Both the position numbers and the translations under genes were made by a program. From positions 73,261,947 to 73,325,946 of the forward strand of contig OX336391.1 in NCBI GenBank assembly GCA_946902985.2: a DNA stretch of 64,000 nt, in the 5' to 3' direction. This document shows, piece by piece, positions 1-12,130 of the stretch. Source of the stretch: Meconema thalassinum (lineage: Eukaryota; Arthropoda; Insecta; Orthoptera; Tettigoniidae). Each line of letters opens with the position of its first letter. Position 1 is the stretch's first letter. The notes beneath the pieces were generated by a model that saw nothing but the letters and a program-made list of their open reading frames with translations, ran no database searches and had not been told where the DNA came from.

Positions 1-3000
1 GTTACACCCCTTTAGAACATGAATATCCAAAAATCCCTCCTTAGCAGACGTTATCGACACACAACAAACATATCCCCAAAATATCATTCTTCTAACTTTA
101 TTAGTTTTGGTTGGTCGATGAGAGTGAATATCCAAAAATCCTTCCTTAGTGGACGTTTTTTCTTCCAGAATTTCACCCCTCCCCATGGGCCCCTTAAATT
201 GGAATTATGAAAAATCGGTCGAACACCCATTTATTTATTTTTAAGCTGTTTTTTTCCGCTGAGTTTGAAACTTCTCGCTATGTCGTTTAAGAAGGACACG
301 CTCCGTTAGGAAACTTTCAACCCCCACTTTCCATCCCTTTCACCTCATAAAATACACCACATCGAAAAACCATAAACCATGTGTCAGCTTATTTTTTATG
401 ATTAGTTTATATGCCAAATATCACATCCACAAATGAAACCACTCGTGAGATATTGTTATTCAATAAAATGCACGTTTACCCCCTTAACACCCCTTTAGAA
501 CCTGAATATCCAAAAATCTTTCCTTAGTGGTCGTTTTCGACATACAACGAACATATCCCTAAAATTTCATGTTTCTAACTTCAATAATTTTGGCTGGGCA
601 ATGATGAGTGAGTGAGTGAGTCAGGACATTTTTTTTCATTTATTTTTGAGAATTTCACCCCTTCCCATGAACCCCTTAAATTGAATTTATGAAAAAAAAA
701 ACGTTCGAACACCTATTTACTTATTTTTAAGCTGTTTTCCCCCTGAGTTTGATGAGCGAGTTAGTGAGTCAATCAGTTAGGACACTTTCTTTCCTGTCTT
801 TCCCCCAGAATTTCACCCCTCCCCATGGGCCCCTTACATGGATATATGAAAAAACGGTCCAACACCTATTTATTCCTATATTTAAGCTGTTCTTCCCCCC
901 TGAGTTTGATGAGTGGGTGTATTAATCAGTTAGAACACTTTCTTTCCTGTTTTTTTCCAGAATTTCACCCCTCTCCAAGGGCCCCTTAAATTGGGTTTAT
1001 GAAAAAAAACGGTCGAACACCTATTTACTTATATTTTAAGCTGTTTTTTCCGCTGAATTTCAAACTTCTCGCCTATTTCGTTTAAGAGATACACGCTCCG
1101 TTAAGAATCCTTCAACCCCCAATTTTCACCCCTTTCCCCTCATAATATACACCACATCGATAAACCCTTAGATATGTCTGCTTATTTTTAATGATTAGAT
1201 TATATGCCGAAGATCACATCCCCAAGGAACAACTCATGAGATATCGTTATTCAATGAAATGCAGGTTTACCCCCCCCCCCCCCTTGAAACCTCTTTAGAA
1301 CTCGAATAAACAAAAATCCTTCCTTAGTTGAAGTTTTCGGCATACAGCGAACATATTCCCAGAATTTCATGTTTCCAACTTTAATAGTTTTCGCTGGGCG
1401 TGATGAGTGTGTGAGTCAGTCAGGACATTTTCTTTCAATTATTTTTACCAGAATTTCACCCCTTCCCATGGGCCCCTTAACTTGGATTTATGAAAAAAAA
1501 ACGCTCGAACACCTATTAACTTATTTCTTAAGCTGTCCCTTTCCCCTGAGTTTGATGAGTGAGTTAGTCAGTCAGTTAGGACACTTTCTCTCCTTTTTTT
1601 TTCCAGAATCTCACACCAACCCATTGGCCCCTTAAATTGAATTTATAAAAAAACGATCGAACACCGATTTACTTATTCTTAAAGCTGATTTTTTCCGTGA
1701 ATTTTAAAATTCTCGCCTATGTCGTTTAAGAGATACACGCTCCGTTAGGAATCCTTCAATCCCCACTTTTCACTCCTTTCACCTTATAATATGCACCACA
1801 TCGAAAAACCCTTAGACACATGCCTGCTTCTTTTTAATGATAAGTTTATATGCCGAGTATCACATCCACAAATGAAACCACTCTTGAGATATTGTTATTC
1901 AAAAAGACCCCTTTAGAACCTGAATATCCGAAAATCCTCCCTTAGTGTACGGTTTTGACATATAACGAACATATCCCCAAATTGTTATGTTTCTAATTTC
2001 AATAATTTTGGCTGTTCGATGATGAGTGAGTGAACCAGGATATTTTCTTTCAATTTTTTTCCAGATTTTCACCCCTCTCCATGAACCCCTTAAATTTTAT
2101 TTATGATAAAAAACTGTCGAACATTTATTTACTTATTTTTAAGCAGTTTTCCCCCCTTAGTTTGAAGAGTGAGTGACTCAATCAGTTAGGACTCTTTGTT
2201 TCCTGTTCCTCCACCCCCCCCTAGAATTTCACCCCTCCCCATGCGCCCCTTAAATTAGTTTTATGAAAAAAAAAACGGTCGAACACCTATTTAATTATTT
2301 TTAAGCTGATATTTTCCGGTGAGTTTCAAACTTCTCGCCAATGTCGTTTAAGAGATAGACGTTCCGTTTGGAATCCTTCAACCCCTACTTTTCACCCCTT
2401 TCACCACATAATACACACCACATCGAAAAACCCTCAGACACGAGTCTTCTTATTTTTAATTATGAGTTTATATGCCGAGTATCACATCCCCCAATGAAAC
2501 CAATCGGGAGATATTGTTATTCAATGAAATGCAGGTTTAACCCCCCTTAAGACCCCTTCAGAACCTGAATATCCGAAAATCCTCCCTTAGTGTACGGTTT
2601 TGACATACAATGAACATATCCCCAAAATGGCTGGGCAATGATGAGTGAGTGAGTTAGTCAGGATATTTTCTTTCAAATTGTTTTTTTTTTTTTTTTTTTT
2701 AGAATTTCACCCCTCCCCATGAACCCCTTAAATTGGATTTATGAAAAAAACTATCGAACACATATTTACTTATTTTTAAGCAGTTTTTCTCCCTTGAGTT
2801 TGATGAGTGAGTCTGTCAGTCTATCAGTTAGGACATTCTCTTTCCTGTTTTTATCCCTCCAGAATTTCACCCCTCCCCATGGGTCCCTTAAATTGGATTT
2901 ATGAAAAAACGCTTAAACACCTATTTACTAATTTTTTAAGCTGATTTTTTTCCGCTGAGTTTCAAATTCCTCGCCTATGTCGTTTAAGAGATACACGCTC

Positions 3001-3342
3001 GGTTAGGAAACCTTCAACCCCCACTTTTCACCCCTTTCACCTCATAATATACACCACATCGAAAAACTGTCAGACACATATCTCCTTATTTTTAATGATG
3101 AGTTTATATGCCGAGTATCAAATCCCCCAATGAAAGCAATCCGGAGATATTGTTATTCAATGAAATGCAGGTGTACCCCCTTAACACCCCTTTAGAACCT
3201 GAATATCCAAAAACCCTTCCTTAGTGGGCGTTTTCGACTTACAACGAACATATCCCCAAAATTTCATGTTTCTAACTTTAATAGTTTTGGCTGGGCGATG
3301 ATGAGTCAGTCAGTCAGTCAGGACACTTGTTTTTATATAAGA
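1..3342 (-). mobile_element. Helitron-like non-autonomous element made of a ~650-bp tandem unit
   Basis: The stretch is built from repeated blocks. A segment beginning near the words 'cgctccgttaggaa' recurs at about 300, 1090, 1739, 2360 and 2997 (spacing 620-790 bp), and each unit contains a shorter block, 'aatttcacccctccccatg', that occurs twice (for example near 807 and 959). Read on the minus strand the right end starts with TCTTATATAAAAAC at 3342, resembling a Helitron 5' end. The preceding minus-strand base is C, not the expected A, so the end is less clean than the one at 4857. The left end lies outside the window. There is no coding capacity; short open frames are chance readings of the repeats. 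The repeats are seen; assignment to Helitrons is inferred from the terminal motif and could be wrong. Confidence 0.55.
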
Positions 3343-3690
3343 GGTAATAGATAAGCATGGGTCCTAGTGGAAAATAATTCTATCACCTGAAACCAAAAAT
3401 GCATGGGACGAAAAAAAAAACATCAAAATATCAAGTTGGTTTCGGACCCTAAAAGACGTGAAAAATATAATAAAAGTATTAGAAAAAGCTAATTTTTGAA
3501 ATTTAATTCGAATCATTTTTTTTGTCATTCCCGGGACTTAGAAAATTCCGTCCAAAAAGTACAAAATGATTAATAACTCCCTAAATATTCGTCGTATGAT
3601 GAAATAGCAAGAGACAAATAAGATGTAATGTGTTATTGTCTACAACATAGGCAATGTATAATTTTACATATTACCTGTTCCCCCCCCCCC
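3343..3690. other. AT-rich spacer between two Helitron-like elements
   Basis: About 350 bp that do not match the flanking ~650-bp repeat unit. It separates the terminal motif at 3342 from the point near 3691 where the repeat resumes in mid-unit after a C run. I recognise no gene or known repeat in it. Confidence 0.5.
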
Positions 3691-4857
3691 CCAGAATTTC
3701 ACCCTCCCCATGGGCCCCTTAAATTGAATTTATGAAAAAACGGTCTAACACCTATTTACTTATATTTTAAGCTGATTTTTTCCGCTGAGTTTGAAAATCC
3801 TCACCTATGTCGTTTAAGAGATACACACTCCGTTAGGAATTCTTCAAACCCCACTTTTCACCCCTTTCACCTTATAATATACACTATATCGAAAAACCCT
3901 CAGACATCTTTCTTCATACTTTTAATGATGAATGTACATGCCGAGTATCACATCCCCCAATGAAATTAATCGGGAGATATTGTTATTCAATAAAATGTAG
4001 GTTTAACCCCCTTAAGACCCCTTTAGAACCTGAATATCTGAAAATCCTCCCTTAGTGGACGGTTTTGGCATGCAATGATCATATCCCCAAAATGTCATAT
4101 TTCTAATTTCAATAATTTTGGCTGGGCGATGGTGAGTGAGTCAGAACTTTTTCTTTCAATTTCCTTTTTTCAGAATTTAACCCCTCCCCATGAACCCATT
4201 AAATTGGGTTTATGAAAAAACTGTCGAACATCTATTTACTTATTTTTAAGCAGTTTTTCTCCGCTGAGTTTGATGAGTGAGTCTGTCAGTCAATTAGTTA
4301 GGACACTTTCTTTCCTGTTTTTCCCCCCCAGAATTTCACCCCTCCCCATGGGCCCCTTAAATTGGATTTATGAAAAAACGGTCAAACACCTATTTACTTA
4401 TTTTTTAAGCTGATTTTTTCCCTCTGAGTTTCAAACTCCTCGCCTATGTCGTTTAAGAGATACACGCTCCGTTAAGAATCCTTCAACCCCCACTTTTCAC
4501 CCCTTTCACCTCATAATATACACCACATCGAAAAACCCTCAGACACGTATCTTCTTATTTTTAATGATGAGTTTATATGCCGAGTATCAAATCCCTCAAT
4601 GAAACCAAGCCGGAGATATTGTTATTCAATGAAATGCAGGTGTACCCCCTTAACACCCCTTTAGAATCTGAATATCCAAAAATCCTTCCTTAGTGGGCGT
4701 TTTCGACTTACAACGAACTTATCCCCAAAATGTCATGTTTCTAACTTTAATAGTTTTGGCTGGGCGATGATGAGTCAGTCAGTCAGTCAGTCAGTCAGTC
4801 AGTCAGTCAGTCAGTCAGTCAGTCAGTCAGTCAGGACACTTAGTTTTATATAATAGA
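3691..4857 (-). mobile_element. Helitron-like element, second copy with clean 5' end
   Basis: The same repeat unit as in 1-3342 resumes here in mid-unit and runs to a terminus that on the minus strand reads A|TCTATTATATAAAACTAAG, with the flanking plus-strand T at 4858. A start with TC after a host A is the usual Helitron 5' arrangement, and the AT-rich motif that follows resembles the 5' ends of the Helitrons at 30465 and 31067. Next to the end sits a long (CAGT)n run. No Rep/helicase sequence is present, so the element would be non-autonomous. Confidence 0.6.
4773..4834. repeat. (CAGT)n microsatellite
   Basis: About 15 uninterrupted copies of the tetranucleotide. It is an expansion of a short 'gtcagtcagtcag' motif that is present once or a few times in every ~650-bp unit upstream, so it arose inside the Helitron-like element. 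Confidence 0.9.
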
Positions 4858-5456
4858 TATATATATCAGTTTCTTGTGGACACGATAACTGCCGTAATTT
4901 TGCACCAATCACTTTGAAATTTTTATCGAATATGTATACCCATAAAATCTCGGTCGAGTTCGTTACTGGGATAAATCGGTCGAAGGGGATGAAAATGGGG
5001 GACTTTTTTCGACAAAATGAAATATTGCTATAACTCTCTTAATATGTGAAATATCGAATCCGTTCAAAGTTCATACTATGTGCCGGAAAAAGCTCAAAAA
5101 TTTATGTTTGAAGAGTTTTTTTATAGCACCAACCATTGACCAAAGGGGTGGGAAAAAGTGGGTTTTTCGGGAAGCATTAATCATATCTCTCTTAATAGGC
5201 ACAATATCAAAACCGTACAAAATGGACAATATTCTCCTAATAATTACCTAAAACTTTTGTCTGAAAGAATTTTTGATATGACCCACCATTACGCCAAGGA
5301 ATGAGAAAAATGATTTCGGAATTATAAGAAAATGCCAAGAGCTATCAGTGGTTGCCATGCCAACACTACTAAACTGATGAGGGATGAGCCATCAGACGTT
5401 GCCATGACAACGCACTTGCACGAGATCAGATTCAGATTTCCATCTGACTAGGTGTG
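4858..5456. other. Unclassified AT-rich interspersed DNA
   Basis: About 600 bp directly beyond the Helitron-like 5' end. Two loosely repeated phrases about unresponsive 'tataactctcttaatatgtg' and 'catatctctcttaataggc' (near 5030 and 5184) suggest a degenerate internal repeat. There is no open frame of note and no family I can name. Confidence 0.4.
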
Positions 5457-5880
5457 AAGCGGCTTCGTTGACGTAACTGGTAGCATGCCCAAGGTCGCGG
5501 GTTCAAAGCCGGCCAAAGTCGTCGGATTTGCTAAGAGCGCTAAAAATCCCTCAGTATGCTTTCCTTTGGAGGGGAGGATCGAACGTTCGTTGCGAGTTGC
5601 TGATTGCAGTGGCATCTAGTAGCCAAGTTCACAGCTAGGTGTCGTTGACGGTACTATCTGGTAGCAACATTAGGAACTACTGCTTGAAATTGAGCGTCTG
5701 CATTCCTTACCTGAATTACAGACTAATACAGCCATCACAATTCACACCGTTTATCAGACAGATTCTACACTCACCCAAAGTACACGGGGTTACATGACCG
5801 CGTTGTCGCAGCCCCTAAACTGAGGACCCAACCAAAATCTCTGCGGGAGATATAATTTTGCGTGAAGAAGTAACAGACCG
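5457..5880 (+). repeat. tRNA-derived SINE-like repeat
   Basis: The head resembles a tRNA: an A-box-like segment near 5475-5490 (taactggtagcatgcc) and a B-box-like gcgggttcaaagccgg near 5505. The body near 5730-5780, with its phrase about 'agccatcacaattcacac' and a later 'acactcacc', matches the bodies of the SINEs at 27241-27640 and 29020-29400. This points to one SINE superfamily with several subfamilies. Boundaries are approximate and no target-site duplication was identified. Confidence 0.55.
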
Positions 5881-6170
5881 TTACATAGTTACACATCAGT
5901 GTCGAAACCTTGCATAAGGACAGTGTGACCACAAGTATAAAAATGGACTCCAAATGACAAGAAGGTTACCGTCATCACAAGACAATAAAATGTTTAAAAT
6001 ATGCATAAAATGACGAAAAACAAAGTTAATTAATCTCCAATTATAAAATACTTTCACGCAATAAATGAGGTCTGATCCTTCTACGAAAACCTGCATATTC
6101 TGCCTATTTTCGCCTATCCCCAAGTTTGTCCGGTGAAATCTACCTCCGCCTTCCGGCGTGCCGAGAGGAC
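5881..6170. other. No recognisable feature
   Basis: AT-rich sequence between the SINE-like repeat and the first partial unit of the 263-bp tandem repeat. Open frames here are short and lack any recognisable motif. Confidence 0.4.
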
Positions 6171-6267
6171 TTTTTTTATTTTGGGGTAGACATACCTCAT
6201 CCATAGGAAAGGAGGGTTCACCACGTGTCCTACGACACCCCATATGTTTAAATCCCATTATTGGTTA
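6171..6267. repeat. 263-bp tandem repeat, partial first unit left of the RTE insertion
   Basis: The stretch from 'ttttattttggggtagac' to 'cccattattggtta' recurs at about 8671-8767 and in diverged form at about 8934-9023. Its sequence stops at 6267, where the RTE-like LINE begins, and continues at 8498. The last eight bases (attggtta, 6260-6267) are the left copy of the target-site duplication. Confidence 0.85.
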
Positions 6268-8497
6268 CATCCTATACAGAAGAGAGATGTTAAAAGAAGT
6301 GAGCGACTGCAAAGTGCTAGCTGGAGAAGAAGTCGCACCCCAACATAGACTAATAATTTGCACAGTGTGTTGGCAGATCACCAAACCTAAACGAAGAAGA
6401 ACTCTACATAAAACAAAATGGTGGAAGCTTAAACAACCTGACTTGCGGTATAAATTTGTGGATGAGGTCACGGAGCATCTCCGACCGACGGTTGAAACTG
6501 AAAAATATGGACGGGATCATGTAGCTGGTGTTATGCGAGACGCAGGTGTTAAGGTCCTGGGACAGACTACCGGTAAATGTAAAATTGACAAAGAGACATG
6601 GTGGTGGAGTGAAGAGGTGCAGAAATGTATCAAGAACAAGAGGGAGGCAAAGAAGAAGTGGGATATGGAAGAAGAAAAGGCCAGAGAGGAGTACAAGTTA
6701 GCAAAGAAGAAAGCAAAGAGAGCAGTGGCCAAAGCTAAAGCAGAGGCATATGCTGATTTATATGAAGACCTTGAGACCGATGAAGGCCAAAAGAGAATCT
6801 TAAGAATTGCACGAGAGAGGAAGAAGAGCAGCCAAGATGTATGTCAGACAAGGGCTATTAAAACAGAAGATGGTAGATTGCTTTGGAATGACCCTGACAT
6901 TTTAGAAAAAAGGAGGGAATATTTCGAGAAACTACTGAATTACGAACATCAGACAGCAATGGGAGAAGAAGCTGAGGCATCTATGGGAATGGTGCAAAAT
7001 ATCACCAAAGATGAAGTGGAGAAGGGGTTACAAAGAATGAAGAATGGTAAGGCTGTAGGACCAGATAATATACCGGTGGAAGCTTGGAAGGCTCTGTGAA
7101 ATGAAGGAGAGATTTGGCTCACAGGTATATTCAACAGCATACTAGAGGATGAAGAAATGCCGGATGAATGGAGAAAGAGTGTGCTGATTCCAATATATAA
7201 AAGAAAAGGGGATATTCAATCTTGTAATAACTACAGAGGAATCAAACTGATGAGCCAAACCATGAATTTATGGGAGAGAGTGATCGAACAGCGACTGAGA
7301 CAGGAAGTGGCGATTATCAAGGAGCAATTTGGTTTCGTGCATGGCAGAGGAACAACAGATGCCATATTTGCCCTGAGACAAATAGTGGAGAAGTACATCG
7401 AAGGCAACAAGAGCTTGTCGATGGTCTTCATTGATCTGGAAAAAGCGTACGACAGTGTACCAAGACCGGAAATATGGAGGAGCCTACGACAAAAACTTGT
7501 GCTAGAGAGGTATATACGCCTGATTCAAGACATGTACAAGGACAGTAGAACCAGGGTCAGATGTATATCTGGAACTACAGAATCCTTTCCTGTGAACGTT
7601 GGAGTACATCAAGGTTCCGTCCGCAGTCCATTACTTTTTGTACTCGTCATGGATGTGTTGACAGAGGGATTCAGGAAGGAAGCTCCATGGTCCATGATGT
7701 TCGCTGATGATGTAGTCCTGTGTGCAGAGACGAAGGAACTGGCAGAGAAATGGTTGGAGGAATGGAGAGATGCACTAGAAAGCCGAAGAATGAAGATAAG
7801 CATATGTAAGACAGAGTCCCTGAGCCTGAGGGGTGCTGAAACAGGTTTAAAATTGGCTGGAGTAAAGATCTCAAGAGCAAGTTCGTTCATATATCTTGGT
7901 GCAGTTATCCAACAAGATGGTGGACTGGAGGAGGAAATAAAGAGCAGGATACGGTCGGGATGTTTCAACTAGAGGAAAACATCAAGCGTACTGTGCGACA
8001 AGAAGGTACCAGAAAAATTAAAAGGGAAGGTACAAAAGGCCGTGGTGAGACCAGCAATGATATACGGGGCAGAAACCTGGCAGATAACTAGGAGATGGGC
8101 AGAAAAACTGGACGTGTCAGAAATGCGTATGCTGAGATGGGCAAGTGGACATACAAGGTTGGACAAAGTGAGAAATGAAGTGATTAGGAGACGACTTAGC
8201 GTGGTGCAAGTTTCTGAGAAAGTCTGAGAAGCTGGCCTCAGATGGTATGGCCAAGTTAAGAGAAGAGAACATGATTATGTGGGCAATAGGATGATGGAAA
8301 TGCTTCCACCAGGGAAACGGAGTCGAGGACGACCAAAAAGTCAATGGATGGACAGCATTCAAGAAAGCTTGAAACAGCGGGGGCTTGTGGAGGAAATGGT
8401 CCGGGATAGAACAACGTGGAGGAGGAATATCCGCATCAGCGACCCCAAATAAGTGTGATTAATCATGCCGGAGAAGAAGAAGAAGAAGAAGAAGAAG
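6268..8497 (+). pseudogene. 5'-truncated RTE-like LINE (endonuclease C-end plus reverse transcriptase), three in-frame stops
   Basis: This is a non-LTR retrotransposon copy of the type often annotated as endonuclease-reverse transcriptase. One reading frame runs from about 6268 to 8452. It starts in the C-terminal end of the APE-type endonuclease, followed by a Lys/Glu-rich linker, RT (KGDIQSCNNYRGI, FIDLEKAYD, the catalytic MFADDVV near 7697) and the usual C-terminal helical region. The frame is broken by TGA at 7097, TAG at 7970 and TGA at 8225, where relatives have sense codons. The 3' end is a (GAA)n tail at 8472-8497. The eight bases attggtta flank the element at 6260-6267 and 8498-8505 as a target-site duplication. 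Loss of most of the endonuclease is the usual 5' truncation of target-primed reverse transcription. The copy cannot be active. Confidence 0.9.
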
Positions 8498-9015
8498 ATT
8501 GGTTAGCGAGATACTAAAAACCCGATGACCTATTAGTTTTTCGGGGTTATTTTAATAAATATTAAAAAAAGAACTCATCTATAAATAATCATTTAAAAAG
8601 CCCGCTCTCTCACAAAAGCCGCCAAGTTCATATGCATACAAAAAATTACTATTTCACCCCCGGGTTAAGGGTAGTTTTTATTTTGGGGTGGCCATACCTC
8701 GTCCATAGGAAAGGGGGTTCACCTCGAGTCTTACGACACCCCATATGTTTAAATCCCATTATTGGTTAGCGAGATACTAAAAAGCCGATGACCTATTAGC
8801 TTTTTGAGTTTATTTAAATAAATATTCAAAAAAACTCATATATAAATAATCATTTAAAAAAGCCCGCTCTCATACAAAAGCCGTCAAGTTCGTATTCATA
8901 CAAAAAAATTACTATGTCACCCCCGGGTAAGGGTAGTTTTTATTTTGAGGTGGACATACCTCGTCCGTAGGAAAGGGGGGTTCACCACAAGTCCTACGAC
9001 ACTCCATATGTTTAA
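8498..9015. repeat. 263-bp tandem repeat, right of the RTE insertion
   Basis: Two units follow head to tail: 'attggttagcg' starts at 8498 and again at 8761, giving a period of 263 bp. The second unit is several percent diverged and degrades after about 9015. Together with 6171-6267 this is one array into which the RTE-like LINE was inserted. Confidence 0.85.
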
Positions 9016-9752
9016 ATCCGATCATGAGTTCAGGATATGTTTTCTGTTTCCCTAATATTAGAAAATATTTTCCGTTTCCCAAATATCACGAGAAATAACG
9101 AAAACGCATTTTGGACCAAAACACCATGTTTCCGGCATCACCTAGAGACGTGAAATTTATGGTGCAGGTAGAGCGGGTAAATACCAACCATTCATGTCAA
9201 ACAAACTTTTTTCTCATCTTCACCGTTTCCAAAACAGTGAGCATTTTTTCAAAATTCATTTTCTTTTGTCCAACAGACTTGAAAATTGGTTTCTGCCTAC
9301 AACAGCTAGGGACCTTTCATTCACGTCAAACAAACTTTTATCAAAATTCACCGTTTCCAAAAAATGAAAAATTCAAAATCGAACATTTTCAAACAAATTT
9401 TTTAAAATTACCAACACACATTCATAGCAAAGAGGACGTCATCCCAACGCCAACAACACCTCATTCGTTAAAATCCGACCATGCGTTCGCGAATTATCGC
9501 CAATGTTCGCCAGAAAGTAGGCTATCATTTTTTTGTCCTACACACTTGAAACTTGCTGTCCGCCTAGAGGGCCTAGGGACCTTTCATTAACGTCAAACAA
9601 ACGTTTTTCCAAAATTCACCGTTTCCAAAATAGCCCCAATGTCAAAAACAACAATTTTCAACAAAAAAAATAAAATAAAATACCAACACACATTCTTAGC
9701 AAATAGGGCGTCACCCCAACGCCAACAACACTTCGTTCGATAAAATCCGATC
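9016..9752. repeat. ~270-bp tandem repeat
   Basis: The phrase 'aaatccgatcatg' and variants occur at about 9016, 9472 and 9744. The stretch 'caacacacattcatagcaaa' near 9411 recurs near 9683, and 'cgtcaaacaaac' occurs near 9200, 9330 and 9590. The spacing of the last two units is about 270 bp. The open frame that crosses it is a reading of repeats, not a gene. Confidence 0.7.
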
Positions 9753-9782
9753 ATGCGTTCGGGAGATATCGGCAAAGTTTAT

Positions 9783-12130
9783 ATGAAAGTAGGGGGCTAC
9801 TCAGAACCCCCATTACAGCACTACTCACCTAAACATTCCGCATCTATTTGCAAGTCCACTAGACTTTGTTTTCATTGTGAAAGAGCGCATCACACTCTCT
9901 TGCATTTTTATGATCAATCGAGGTCATCAGTGCCTGCATCTTCTAACTCTACGCAGAGCAGCTCGGAACAAGCGAGTGCGTCTTCCTGCATTTCTAAAGC
10001 TAAGACCCCTCGCAGTGCGCAAGTCTTGTTGTCCACTGTCCCATTTCAAATTCAGAATAACAAGGGCGACTGGATTCGTGCCCGAGGCCTCCTCGACTCC
10101 GCCTCAACTCACAACTTTGTTTCGCGATCTTTAATAAAAAAAATGGGTCTTCCACTAAGATCCACTTCCATTTATGTATCCGGCATTGACAGTTTAAAAA
10201 CACAAGCTTTGCAGTCCTCAAAATTAAAACTTAGAGATATTAGCCAATGAAACACTAATCTTTAATTAAATTGCCTTATTCTTAGCAGTATTGGGGAAAA
10301 TACCCCTAGTCAATCTGCTGACACTTCATGTTTATATGTTCCTTCTCACTTAAGGCTAGCAGATCCTTTGTTCAACGTACCAGGTCCCAGTGACGTCATC
10401 TTGAATGCTAATGTTTTTTTGGCAAAGTCTGCGTTCTCAAAAGCGCTTCCTAGCTCGCGGCGTTTGTGCGCGCGATACTAATTTTGGTTGGGTTATAACT
10501 GGGCAAATCCAACGTTCCAGTCCTGAAATTAAGTCGCAATGTCATTATGTCAGTGCTGATTCAAATTCATTTTTTTGAAAATGAGAACACTCAATTTTCC
10601 GATCTCATTACATCTCCAAACAACATGCCGAAACAATGTCTCAGGGTCAACAATTACATCACCGCTGTAAGCTACTTAATGATTTTCTCTCTGTTTCCGC
10701 ACAAAATGGCATTCCAATATCGCCTCGCCTTGAGTCGTTTGTTTTATTGCCTTGTATCATTTCTCGTAGCCGGCAATTGTTTAAACTTTTTATAGAAAAA
10801 ATATTTGCCTTGCGTCAAACACTGGCTATCAGTCACCATCACTTCGCTGTGAGCTGTGCTTCACTTCTTACGCTGTTAAGTCGGAGGCCCACGGCCTCCC
10901 CCTTCCCTCTTCCTCACATGCGGAAGCAGCATTTGAAACCGCTTGACAACCTGGGTTCTCTAGCTTGAAGAATAACAATTCATAGGCCTAATTTCTCTCT
11001 CAACTTCCTTGCTTTTCTTCGCCGTTTAGAAGAATCTAGCTTTTTTGCGTTGGTAATGGTTTGGCTCAGAAATCCTCAAAATTATGTTGAGCTAATTAAT
11101 TGCTCTGTTTCCTCTGTCCTCAAATTGGTTTTTCACATCCAAGCCACGTGTGACCACGTGCGCGCCTCAATGTTCCTCGTTAATCCGTGGTTGCTATTAT
11201 TTACTTTGTTTGCTTACTTTCAACCATTAGTGTTGCAGGTTTGTTTATTTACGAACTCACGTAATGGGAAGCCACTGTCTATTGTCTCCATATATGACGA
11301 AGGTCATCGTGTGTTCGCCTTATCTGAAACTAGACTACCTGCTAGCTACTGTTAAGCAGTAGGCAAACCGGTTCGCTACCGTGATTCGATGAGTTGCTTA
11401 TCTCCTTGTCCAGATAAACTGGTTTCGGTCACTGACCTCTCTAGCTATTTATATCTGTTATCTCGCTGTACTACTTGTGTCGAGGTTTTGTTTACTCACT
11501 TCGTTCACTTTTTTATACACGTAGCCGATGTTTGCTCCAATTGTTGTTTAATAAAATCGTTATATACCTTTACCCCGCATATTTATTGTATTCTGCGTAA
11601 CTGTTGTGTACGCTGGCTTTTTTTGTTAAACAAACTTATCTTTTCTAGTCTTTACATTTGATGCGTCTTCACATTTATTCTTGTTGCGTCACGCTTCTTG
11701 TTGACTTGATTATTCTTTTAGTTAATCCCTCTTGTGCGCCTTATAATCTAAGGTCATTGTTTATTGTTGCTAAATGATTGGTACCTATGGCGTGATTCTT
11801 ACTCGCATCCGCATTTGGTATATTATTAGCCTTAATCAATGTACTTGTTCTTATACCCTTTGTTTACATTTCTTCCCACTCTCCTCGCATCTTGTCTTGA
11901 TCTTAATTGAAGCCTTACTTTTCACAACTCCCAGCTATCTTTTGATTGAAGGTGTTATTAATTCTCGCCTCTTGACCCCGCTTTCTAATGATCCTGATGA
12001 CTTACTTCCCTTAACGTCTGGTCATTTCCTTATCGGTAGTTCTCTTTCTTACCCTCCCCCCTCTGGTATGGATGTCTGGCAGGGTGGTGGGGTGCTTCTC
12101 TTCCCTCCCCCCCCCCCCCCCCCAGTATGG
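9783..12130 (+). pseudogene. Decayed BEL/Pao LTR retrotransposon (zinc knuckle, protease, RT start, integrase C-end)
   Basis: Near 9850-9905 a frame contains a zinc-knuckle-like C-x2-C with HHTLLH, typical of BEL/Pao Gag. It is followed at about 10075-10180 by the retropepsin-like GLLDSASTHNFVSRSL with its D-S-A active-site triad. Past a stop at 10248, another frame near 10360-10520 gives ADPLFNVPG and FGWVITG, the conserved stretch between BEL/Pao protease and RT. After a long degenerate part, the integrase C-end appears near 11955-12060 (INSRLLTPLSNDPDD, LTSGHFLIGSSL). Gag N-end, most of RT and RNase H are missing or unreadable, and I could not define LTRs. The 45.4-kb direct repeat begins inside this integrase frame at 11952. 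Confidence 0.8.
12107..12123. repeat. Poly-C run (17 bases)
   Basis: A homopolymer of 17 C in copy A, against 22 C at 57532-57553 in copy B. It is the main length difference between the two direct copies. Confidence 0.95.

Noticed and set aside
6158..6267. The first ~36 codons of the RTE-like open frame as protein N-end
   Set aside because: They lie in the 263-bp tandem repeat, outside the target-site duplication, so they are not part of the LINE.
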